Positions 6,918-12,558 of a stretch of DNA of 19,897 bases are shown here, piece by piece. Within the stretch, counting starts at the first letter, position 1, and every line of letters begins with the position of its first letter. The translations under genes and the position numbers were made by a program. The DNA comes from Acidobacteriota bacterium (GTDB lineage Bacteria; Acidobacteriota; Thermoanaerobaculia; Gp7-AA8): NCBI GenBank assembly GCA_003223695.1, contig QHVY01000086.1, forward strand, positions 1 through 19,897, in the 5' to 3' direction. The notes below the pieces were generated by a model that was not told the origin of the DNA, did not search any database, and saw only the letters and a program-made list of their open reading frames with translations.

Positions 6918-7226
6918 ATGTTTGCTCGCAATGTAACTCTCCACGTCAAGCCCAATCAGGTCAAAGAACTCGCTACGAAGTTCGAGAAGGAAATCCTTCC
7001 CATCCTGCGGAAAGCCAACGGCTTCCAGGATCAGATCACCATGTCCCGCAACAACGACGAGACCACGGCGATCTCGCTGTGGAACAACAAAGCGCAGCTC
7101 GACGCATACACCAAGGACACCGATCCTCAGGTGGTCAAGCTTTTCGAGCCGTTCATCACCGGCTCACCGGAAGTTCGCACCTACGAGGTCTCCAACTCGA
7201 CCAGCCACAAGTACGTGGCAGCCTAA
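6918..7226 (+). CDS. Antibiotic-biosynthesis-monooxygenase (ABM) fold protein
   Basis: The 102-residue protein is a single small ferredoxin-like alpha-beta domain: strand ARNVTLHVKPNQ, helix VKELATKFEKEILPILRKA, GFQDQITM strand, TAISLWNNKAQLDAYT helix, and KLFEPFITG. The pattern 'P-G-F..-W.....--Y' is that of ABM/dimeric alpha-beta-barrel proteins, which act as dimers on quinone-like or haem substrates or have no known substrate. The start is ATG 6918 rather than 6837, because AAGGAG at 6906-6911 sits six bases before it and the upstream 27 codons look non-coding. It is transcribed from the promoter at 6790-6818 and ends before a strong terminator, so it is a single-gene unit. The divergent XRE gene may regulate it. 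Confidence 0.85.
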   Translation: MFARNVTLHVKPNQVKELATKFEKEILPILRKANGFQDQITMSRNNDETTAISLWNNKAQLDAYTKDTDPQVVKLFEPFITGSPEVRTYEVSNSTSHKYVAA

Positions 7227-7242
7227 GTTTCAAAGAATCAGG

Positions 7243-7270
7243 AAAGGGCGGCACGAGCCGCTCTTTTTCT
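7243..7270 (+). terminator. Rho-independent terminator after the ABM-fold gene
   Basis: AAAGGGCGGC (7243-7252) pairs over ten positions with GCCGCTCTTT (7257-7266), one pair being G-U, with an ACGA loop, followed by a T-rich tail. It begins 16 bases after the stop codon at 7226. It is the only classical terminator seen in the window. Confidence 0.8.
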
Positions 7271-7289
7271 TTGCCGAATGGAGGCTTCC

Positions 7290-7751
7290 ATGTCAGTGGT
7301 CACCACGGTGTTCATCGTTGTCGGATTGCTCTCCGTCGCGGTGCTGGTCTGGGGATTTCGCGTCGCGCGTTCCCGAGATGGCTTCGCCGAGTTGATCCGG
7401 CGTCGAAAAACGACCGCCAGAATCTCCTCGATGGCCGAGCTGGTCGACGGCGGGAATCACATTCCTGTTGCACTCACTCTCGAAAGGTCGCAGATCTTCT
7501 ACGAGAGCAACTACCTGCAGGCGAAGCTGGAGATCGCCAGGCTCGACGAAGTCGAATATGACAGTGAGCAGGGGACGGGCAAGAACATTCTGCGTCTTCG
7601 GGCGCACGGCCAGAGCTTCCAGTTCGTTCTCGATGCTTCCTCAGCCCGCGATTGGGCGGGCTTGCTTCCGGCGCATCGCTTCGGTGATCCGGCGTCGTTG
7701 ACGCCGTCTGGCTTTTCGCCGCCGGAAGTGTCCCGAAGGAGGACGTGGTGA
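7290..7751 (+). CDS. Membrane-anchored protein with a possible PH-like domain
   Basis: The 153-residue product has one N-terminal membrane helix (VVTTVFIVVGLLSVAVLVWG, about residues 3-22), a basic positive-inside stretch (RRRKTT), then a cytoplasmic beta-rich domain: VALTLERSQIFYES, AKLEIARLDEVEYD, NILRLRAHGQSFQFVLD, and a helix ARDWAGLLP. Seven-stranded sheet followed by a helix suggests a bacterial PH-like or GRAM-like fold, but this is only a pattern-based guess. The ATG at 7290 is preferred to 7278 because GGAGG (7280-7284) lies five bases before it; that GGAGG overlaps the first ATG. It follows the terminator of the ABM-fold gene, so it must have its own promoter or rely on readthrough. 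Confidence 0.65.
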   Translation: MSVVTTVFIVVGLLSVAVLVWGFRVARSRDGFAELIRRRKTTARISSMAELVDGGNHIPVALTLERSQIFYESNYLQAKLEIARLDEVEYDSEQGTGKNILRLRAHGQSFQFVLDASSARDWAGLLPAHRFGDPASLTPSGFSPPEVSRRRTW

Positions 7752-7809
7752 TTCGATACCTCAGTCAGCTCTTCGTTTCTATGCGTAGACATCTCGGGCG
7801 CAGGAAAAG

Positions 7810-8061
7810 ATGACCACCATGTCCTCCAACGATGAATCTGAGCGATCGAATTGTTTCGGCTGCGGCCAGGCGCTCGTGAAACTCAAAGACATGCCGGGGC
7901 ATCAACCCGAACCGAACGCGTCGGAATCGAATCGGTGCAGCTCGCGCCCGCGCAAGTACAGAAACCTGCGATGCCAGCACGCCATCGGCCATGAGTGTGT
8001 GCACAGCGCGAAAGTGAGCGGCACGGGAATGCACTACTGGCGCGACGACGTCGCGGCGTAA
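7810..8061 (+). CDS. Small Cys/His-rich protein, function unknown
   Basis: The 83-residue protein has Cys15 and Cys18 (CFGC), Cys43, Cys55, His57, His61, Cys63 and His65 (CQHAIGHECVH), a spacing that suggests metal binding. The rest is polar and low in hydrophobics, without a signal peptide. AGGA at 7802-7805 precedes the ATG by four bases. An overlapping minus-strand frame (7765-8274) encodes a less plausible, very Arg/His-rich protein and is taken as a shadow. It precedes another Cys-rich protein at 8121, and the two may form a small operon. No family is recognised, and a coincidental open frame cannot be ruled out. Confidence 0.45.
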   Translation: MTTMSSNDESERSNCFGCGQALVKLKDMPGHQPEPNASESNRCSSRPRKYRNLRCQHAIGHECVHSAKVSGTGMHYWRDDVAA

Positions 8062-8080
8062 ACAAACAGGAGACGAGAAC

Positions 8081-8128
8081 ATGTCATGTCGATTGATCGT
8101 AATCATCGGTGTTAGAGCAAATGGATAG
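8081..8128 (+). CDS. 15-codon upstream ORF overlapping the next start
   Basis: An ATG at 8081 follows a good AGGAG (8069-8073 region, about eight bases away) and encodes MSCRLIVIIGVRANG before TAG at 8126-8128. This stop lies just inside the zinc-ribbon gene, whose ATG at 8121 has no good ribosome site. The arrangement suits translational coupling or a leader peptide; it could also be a decayed original start. Confidence 0.35.
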   Translation: MSCRLIVIIGVRANG

Positions 8129-8381
8129 ACAGATGATTCGAGACACCGCGGGGAGAGTGCTCCGCAGTGATGATCTCGCCAAAAACGAAAAGGAAGCAGT
8201 GGCGGAGTTCCTTCGAGAAAACCCGACGCTCGGAAATCCGCACATGGTGCGATGCGACTGGTGCCATGAGACAACCATGCTCTTTCGAGACGAAGACAAG
8301 GGTACCTTCACAAGAACTCCTCGAGGCTGGCGCTGCACCACATGCAACGACCACGCGGCGAGCCAGGAAGTGCGGTTCTAA
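8121..8381 (+). CDS. Small zinc-ribbon protein, function unknown
   Basis: A short protein (86 residues from ATG 8121, 90 from GTG 8109). The first half is a charged helical region (DTAGRVLRSDDLAKNEKEAV); the second half has two CXXC knuckles, CDWC and CTTC, 23 residues apart, a classic four-Cys zinc ribbon. A basic GWRC strand leads into the second knuckle. Neither start has a strong ribosome site; the 15-codon frame just upstream has one, and its stop overlaps the ATG at 8121, so coupled translation is likely. Zinc ribbons of this size often bind DNA, RNA or a protein partner; none is indicated. The gene is followed 15 bases later by the cloverleaf repeat. Confidence 0.6.
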   Translation: MDRQMIRDTAGRVLRSDDLAKNEKEAVAEFLRENPTLGNPHMVRCDWCHETTMLFRDEDKGTFTRTPRGWRCTTCNDHAASQEVRF

Positions 8382-8396
8382 CACGAGTACGGACGC

Positions 8397-8469
8397 TGTA
8401 GGGCAGGCCTGCGGCCTGCCGAATTCCGGGATCGAGTAGGAGTTCGGCACGGCGCAGCCGTGCCCTACA
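8397..8469. repeat. 73-base cloverleaf-shaped palindromic element
   Basis: An outer stem TGTAG (8397-8401) pairs with CTACA (8465-8469) and encloses three hairpins with no gaps between them: GGCAGGCC-TGC-GGCCTGCC (8402-8420), GAATTCC with GGAGTTC (8421-8445, 11-base loop, one mismatch), and GGCACGGC-GCA-GCCGTGCC (8446-8464). Left and right thirds resemble inverted copies of one unit. It sits between convergent genes and its right edge holds the stop codon of the glycosyltransferase. It resembles REP/BIME-type dispersed elements. Confidence 0.8.
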
Positions 8470-9502
8470 AGTGTTTGGCATCAGCCCCCACCGCCTCCAA
8501 AAACTTTTGCGCCACCACCGGCGCGTCGAACTGGCGAACATGCTCGCGGCCGGCGGATCCCATGGCGCGGCGTATTGATGCGTCGTCGAGAAGCTTCGTC
8601 AGGGCCGTGGCCAGTGCAGTGTCGTCTCTGGGCGGCACTAAGATTCCGGTCGATTCGTCGACGACGACCTCGGGGACGGCTGCCGCGCGCGCTGCGACGA
8701 TCGGAAGCGACGAGGCCATCGCTTCGATGAAGACGATTCCAAATCCCTCCTGCACCGACGGCAGCGCGAAGAGCGTCGCGTTGCGGTATTCCGCGACGAG
8801 CCGTGTGAAGGGAAGATGACCGAGAAAATCGACACGTTCGGCGATAGCCAGTCGGCGAGCGAGACGCTCGAGCCTCGATTTTTCCGGTCCCACTCCCGCG
8901 ATCCGCAAGACGGCATCGCCGCCGACCTGCGCGAAGGCGCGGAGGAGCACGTCGACACATTTGCGACGGTAGAGATGCGCGACGCAGAGGACACGCGGCG
9001 GCCCCGGCTCGATTGGAGCAGCTCGCAGTGCGCGCTCCCACACGCCGAGGTCGATCAGCTCCGGGACGACGCGGATCTTCTGGCGATCGACGCCGTAGAA
9101 TTTCGCGATTCGCTCGGCCGAGTAGCCGCTGGTGGCGATGACGCGCTCGGCGCGGCGGACATGCATCCCTTCCAGCCACGCCTGCATTGAGAGGGCGAGC
9201 CTGCTGATGCCGCGCTCGTATTGGGCTTCGTCGGCGAGCACACCCTTGATCGCGGCGACGTGACGCCGTTCAACGAAGACGCCGTCCAGATCGAAGCCAA
9301 TGACCGCGTCGGCGTTCATCCGGCGCACAATCGAGCGAGCGTGAAGGTTGAATCCGATGTGTGAAGAACCTGGAGGAGCGACGAGCGTGACCTGGTGGCC
9401 GAGCGCCTCGATCGCCGCGCGCAGCATCGAGATGCCGACCCACGTTCCGCTTCCCTCCTCGACCGTCTGTGGCGCGCTCGTGAGAAAGATCAGAGAGGCC
9501 AT
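8465..9502 (-). CDS. GT4-family glycosyltransferase
   Basis: The 345-residue protein has the two-domain GT-B layout. The N-terminal acceptor domain has a Gly-rich loop (EEGSGTWVGISMLRAAIEALGH); the C-terminal donor domain begins near PPRVLCVAHLYRRKCVDVLL. It contains the retaining-GT4 signature E-G-F-G-I-V-F-I-E (EX7E), followed by LPIVAARAAAVPEVV and GILVPP. It should transfer a sugar from a nucleotide donor to a lipid or glycan acceptor in the cytoplasm; donor and acceptor cannot be read from sequence. No signal peptide. The start ATG at 9502 is 21 bp from the divergent methyltransferase start. The TAG stop (8467-8465) lies within the end of the cloverleaf repeat, so the last few residues may have been set by its insertion. 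Confidence 0.9.
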   Translation of the reverse strand: MASLIFLTSAPQTVEEGSGTWVGISMLRAAIEALGHQVTLVAPPGSSHIGFNLHARSIVRRMNADAVIGFDLDGVFVERRHVAAIKGVLADEAQYERGISRLALSMQAWLEGMHVRRAERVIATSGYSAERIAKFYGVDRQKIRVVPELIDLGVWERALRAAPIEPGPPRVLCVAHLYRRKCVDVLLRAFAQVGGDAVLRIAGVGPEKSRLERLARRLAIAERVDFLGHLPFTRLVAEYRNATLFALPSVQEGFGIVFIEAMASSLPIVAARAAAVPEVVVDESTGILVPPRDDTALATALTKLLDDASIRRAMGSAGREHVRQFDAPVVAQKFLEAVGADAKHL

Positions 9503-9523
9503 CGAACGTTACGCCTGGGGATC

Positions 9524-10198
9524 ATGAACGACATCGGTCCTCTGCGTAAGTATTACCGGACGGTACTTCCGTACTACGACCAGTCGCTCGAGGAGCGCGG
9601 AGATCTTGTGTTCTGGGAATCGATGGCCAGGCGCTCGAGCGGTGCGAGCATTCTGGAGCTCGGATGCGGAACGGGTCGCGTGACAAAGATTTTGACGACC
9701 GCGGCGCCGGTGATCGCGGTGGACGTCCTGGTGGAGATGCTCGATCGTGCCGCGCGAAAAGCTCCGAAGGCGAAGCTTGTCGCGGCGGACCTGCGAACAC
9801 TCGCGCTCCGTTCGCAATTCGATCTCGTGGCGCTGGCCGACGATCCAATGGCTCATCTGACTTCGACGGACGATCGAAGGAGAGCAATCGAAGTGATCCG
9901 GAGACATCTCGCGGCGGACGGAAGAGTCGTCCTCGAGGGATTGTATCGCCCGCGGCGAGAGCGCACTGTTGTGTCAGGCCCCAAGGTCGAGGAGCGATGG
10001 GAACCGGTGGGCCCGGAGTCGCTCTGGCGGGTGACGTATCGCTACGGCCAGACGCAGGCGACGGCTCTCGTGCGTTCGTGGACGCGTGAAGAGGTCGATC
10101 GCCTTCCGCTCGAGATCGAGGCGCTCTGGGGCGATTTCGACGAGCGTCCGTTCGAGGAGGACTCGCCGCGAATCGTGATGGCAGCGAGGCGGCCTTAG
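9524..10198 (+). CDS. Class I SAM-dependent methyltransferase
   Basis: The 224-residue protein has the Rossmann methyltransferase order: motif I ILELGCGTGRVTKIL, the acidic end of strand 2 (VIAVDVLVEML), KLVAADLRTL, then FDLVALADDPMAHL (motif IV position) and DGRVVLEGLY. Its N-terminus (YYRTVLPYYDQSLEERGD) is typical of small-molecule class I enzymes. The substrate is unknown. ATG 9524 is chosen because the upstream part of the open frame lies in the divergent glycosyltransferase gene. Divergence at 21 bp suggests that this gene and the glycosyltransferase share a compact promoter, or that each promoter lies within the other gene; joint action on a glycolipid is possible but unproven. Confidence 0.9.
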   Translation: MNDIGPLRKYYRTVLPYYDQSLEERGDLVFWESMARRSSGASILELGCGTGRVTKILTTAAPVIAVDVLVEMLDRAARKAPKAKLVAADLRTLALRSQFDLVALADDPMAHLTSTDDRRRAIEVIRRHLAADGRVVLEGLYRPRRERTVVSGPKVEERWEPVGPESLWRVTYRYGQTQATALVRSWTREEVDRLPLEIEALWGDFDERPFEEDSPRIVMAARRP

Positions 10199-10203
10199 GA
10201 GTG

Positions 10204-10255
10204 GTGTGTTGGCCGACTTCAGTCGGCCATGACCGGCTAAAGCCGGTCCTCACAC
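10204..10255. repeat. Two-hairpin palindromic element, same design as the cloverleaf
   Basis: GTGTG (10204-10208) and CACAC (10251-10255) pair as an outer stem. Inside are two hairpins with perfect 8-bp arms: TGGCCGAC-TTCA-GTCGGCCA (10210-10229) and GACCGGCT-AA-AGCCGGTC (10231-10248). It lies between the methyltransferase and glycerol kinase genes. The first hairpin resembles the palindrome inside the peptidase gene. Confidence 0.75.
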
Positions 10256-10294
10256 TTGTTGCCGCCGCCTTTTCTGTGCCACAACTTCATAAGC

Positions 10295-10300
10295 TCTAAT
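10295..10300 (+). promoter_or_regulatory. -10-like TCTAAT of the glycerol kinase gene
   Basis: TCTAAT ends nine bases before the GTG at 10310. No ribosome site is visible between them. The nine-base spacing recurs at the AbrB-type, XRE antitoxin and histidine kinase genes. Confidence 0.4.
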
Positions 10301-10309
10301 ATCGCGGCC

Positions 10310-11695
10310 GTGAAGGCCATCCTGGCCCTGGACCAGGGAACCACCAGCTCGCGTGCGATCGTCTTCGACGCGAGCGGATCGATCGCCGCCGTCGCGCAGA
10401 AAGAATTCCATCAGATTTATCCGCAGCCCGGCTGGGTCGAGCACGATCCGCGTGAGATCGCCGCTTCGCAGCTCGAGGTCGCGGCCAAGGCAAGCAGGAA
10501 TTTCGACATCGCCGCGATCGGCGTCACCAATCAGCGCGAGACGACGATTCTTTGGGATCGCAAAACAGGAGAGCCGATCGCGAACGCGATCGTCTGGCAG
10601 GACCGGCGGACTGCGGCGATATGCGACGAGCTGCGCGAATACGAGCCGCTCTTCCGCGAACGCACCGGACTCGTTCTCGATCCATATTTTTCAGGGACGA
10701 AGATCCGCTGGCTTCTCGATCACGTTGGCAGAAAGGATCTCGCATTCGGGACTGTCGACACGTGGCTGATCTGGAATCTGACCGGCGGCCGCGTGCACGT
10801 CACGGATGCGACGAATGCGTCACGCACGCTGCTCTTCAACATCCACACCGGCGAATGGGACGATGATCTGCTGGGAATCCTGAAAATCCCGCGCGACATT
10901 CTGCCGCGGGTCGTGTCGTCGAGCGAAGTGGTGGGGGAGACTGCGCAGGGGATTCCGATCGCCGGAATTGCCGGCGATCAGCAGGCCGCGCTGTTCGGTC
11001 AGCGGTGCGTCAATCCGGGTATGGCGAAGAACACGTACGGCACCGGATGCTTCATCGTCATGAACACCGGCAATCGCGCGGCCGTCTCTCAACGCGGGTT
11101 GTTAACGACGAAGGCGGTCGACGCCTTCGCGCTCGAAGGCAGCGTCTTCATCGCCGGCGCCGCGATCCAATGGCTTCGCGATTGCCTGGGAATCATCCGC
11201 ATCGCAGCCGACGTCGAAGCGCTTGCCTCATCGGTACCTGACAGTGGAGGAGTCACGTTTATCCCAGCTTTCACCGGGCTCGGCGCACCGCATTGGGATC
11301 CGCACGTCCGCGGCGCGCTGTTAGGCCTCACGCGGGGAACCACCGCAGCGCATATCGCTCGCGCGGCGCTGGAGGCCATCGCCTTGCAGACCGCCGATGT
11401 GCTCGATGCGATGCGCGCCGACTCGGGACTGGAACTGACCGAGTTGCGAGTCGACGGCGCCGCGTCCCGCAATAATCTATTGATGCAGATTCAGGCGGAC
11501 GTAGCTGGAGTGCGCGTGATTCGCTCGGCCATCTCCGAAACCACCGCCCTCGGCGCCGCCTATCTCGCCGGCCTGGCGACCGGTTTCTACAAAGACATCG
11601 ACAGCCACTGGAAAGCCGATCGCGTGTTCGAACCACAGAGCCGGCCTGCGGGGCTCATCGACCGCTGGCGGGAGGCGATCGGCAGGATTGTGTAA
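10310..11695 (+). CDS. glpK: Glycerol kinase
   Basis: This FGGY-family kinase phosphorylates glycerol to glycerol-3-phosphate with ATP in the cytoplasm. Visible motifs are LALDQGTTSSRAIVFD (phosphate loop), NQRETTILWDRKTGEP and IVWQDRRT (glycerol site), DPYFSGTKIRWLLDH, NASRTLLFNIHTGEWDD, the catalytic region GIAGDQQAALFGQ, KNTYGTGCF, and FGGY signature 2 (PAFTGLGAPHWDPHVRGALL). At 461 residues from the GTG at 10310 it is about 40 shorter than the E. coli enzyme (502). The E. coli fructose-1,6-bisphosphate loop GGKGGTR and the EIIA-Glc-binding tail appear to be missing, so those controls are probably absent. The GTG is preferred because the upstream 18 residues do not match the family. No glpF or glpD neighbours it. 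It converges on the toxin gene with a 15-bp gap. Confidence 0.97.
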   Translation: MKAILALDQGTTSSRAIVFDASGSIAAVAQKEFHQIYPQPGWVEHDPREIAASQLEVAAKASRNFDIAAIGVTNQRETTILWDRKTGEPIANAIVWQDRRTAAICDELREYEPLFRERTGLVLDPYFSGTKIRWLLDHVGRKDLAFGTVDTWLIWNLTGGRVHVTDATNASRTLLFNIHTGEWDDDLLGILKIPRDILPRVVSSSEVVGETAQGIPIAGIAGDQQAALFGQRCVNPGMAKNTYGTGCFIVMNTGNRAAVSQRGLLTTKAVDAFALEGSVFIAGAAIQWLRDCLGIIRIAADVEALASSVPDSGGVTFIPAFTGLGAPHWDPHVRGALLGLTRGTTAAHIARAALEAIALQTADVLDAMRADSGLELTELRVDGAASRNNLLMQIQADVAGVRVIRSAISETTALGAAYLAGLATGFYKDIDSHWKADRVFEPQSRPAGLIDRWREAIGRIV

Positions 11696-11710
11696 CTCTT
11701 GGAGAGGGAT

Positions 11711-12199
11711 TTATCTGCCTTCCAGCTCTTCGCGAACGGCGGCAAGCACTTCAACCTCGATGAGGTCTTTCGGTCGTCCGGCCGCGCGCTTCATCTGGAT
11801 CAGGTCTTCAATCGAAGCGACAAGGATCGTCACGCCTCCAACATCCATCCTGGTCGCTGTGCGAGCGAGCGCTTCATAGCCGCCGGAACCGACCGGTGTC
11901 CCGAGGCACTCAAGATTTCCGGCGATCGTAGTAAATGTGAAGCAATCGCCCATCTTCAACGTTCGCGCATCGGCAATGAACTGCAGATCACGGTCCGCGC
12001 CACGGAGTTTCACTTTCAGCTCCCGAAGCGCGGTGGCGAGCGCTTCGAGGTTCTGGCGATCGCGCGCGTAGCAGATGTCGAGATCGTTCGTGACCGTTGT
12101 CGATCCCCACAGGCGACCGGCGATTCCACCGATGACCACGAACCGGACTTTATGTTTGTCGAGGACCTGAAGTATCTGCAGCGGATCGAATGCGTTCAT
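11711..12199 (-). CDS. Nucleotidyltransferase-fold protein, probable toxin of a two-gene module
   Basis: The 162-residue protein has the minimal nucleotidyltransferase signature: FVVIGGIAGRLWGS followed by TNDLDICYA, that is, GG with a downstream D-x-D pair for metal binding. A third acidic residue is expected near AGNLECLGT, where relatives often have Asp; here it is Glu. The C-terminal part includes TILVASIEDLIQMKRAAGRPKD, typical of the AbiEii/DUF6036-like group. Relatives act as toxins or phage-defence effectors that modify RNA or proteins, but many are only predicted. It follows the XRE gene with a four-base ATGA overlap, so the two are co-translated. The ATG at 12199 is that overlap. 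Toxicity is inferred from the pairing. Confidence 0.85.
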   Translation of the reverse strand: MNAFDPLQILQVLDKHKVRFVVIGGIAGRLWGSTTVTNDLDICYARDRQNLEALATALRELKVKLRGADRDLQFIADARTLKMGDCFTFTTIAGNLECLGTPVGSGGYEALARTATRMDVGGVTILVASIEDLIQMKRAAGRPKDLIEVEVLAAVREELEGR

Positions 12200-12486
12200 T
12201 GCAGCTTGCCGAGATTCCGCGCCTCTTTTGCAGCCAGGGCAAGACGCTTTCGTGGCGACAGCTTGAGAAGGCGTCGAATCGTCGTGCGATCAACGCCCTG
12301 TCCGCCGCGAGGGATGGCTTCGAGTGTCATGCCGCATGCGCGAAGGATTCGCTCGGCGGTGTCGAGCCGCGGAACGACGCGGCCGGACTCGATGCGTGCT
12401 AACGCGGGCTGCGATATGCCCGCGCGTTTCGCCAGCTCTTGCTGTGTCAGCCCCGCGCGGAGACGTGAGAATCGAATCAGGTTCAC
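12196..12486 (-). CDS. XRE-family HTH protein, probable antitoxin and autorepressor
   Basis: The 96-residue protein has an N-terminal Cro/C1 helix-turn-helix: FSRLRAGLTQQELAKRAGIS, then QPALARIESGRVVPRLDTAERILRACG. A short C-terminal tail (RLLKLSPRKRLALAAKEARN) probably contacts the toxin. The antitoxin-first order, ATGA overlap and small sizes fit a HTH/nucleotidyltransferase toxin-antitoxin operon. It begins with GTG. A perfect seven-base inverted repeat covers the -10 box upstream, so this protein very probably represses its own operon. There is no Shine-Dalgarno sequence: TATAAT ends nine bases before the GTG. Confidence 0.88.
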   Translation of the reverse strand: MNLIRFSRLRAGLTQQELAKRAGISQPALARIESGRVVPRLDTAERILRACGMTLEAIPRGGQGVDRTTIRRLLKLSPRKRLALAAKEARNLGKLQ

Positions 12487-12495
12487 GGGGTCAGT

Positions 12496-12515
12496 ATTAT
12501 ACCAAATATGGTATA
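12496..12515 (-). promoter_or_regulatory. Promoter and operator of the HTH/nucleotidyltransferase pair
   Basis: A perfect inverted repeat TATACCA (12498-12504), AATA, TGGTATA (12509-12515) overlaps a perfect TATAAT -10 box read on the minus strand at 12501-12496. A bound XRE dimer would block the polymerase directly. Predicted +1 is about 12489, two to three bases before the GTG start at 12486. Confidence 0.7.
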
Positions 12516-12558
12516 TGAGGCAGGCCCTGCGACACCGTGAAGCAGTCGCTCGAGTGAG

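Noticed and set aside
8397..8469. Cloverleaf folding of 73 bases suggested a tRNA gene
   Set aside because: Stems are gapless and GC-palindromic, the middle loop has 11 bases, and the T-loop and D-loop consensus bases are missing. Left and right parts are near inverted copies, as in a dispersed repeat.
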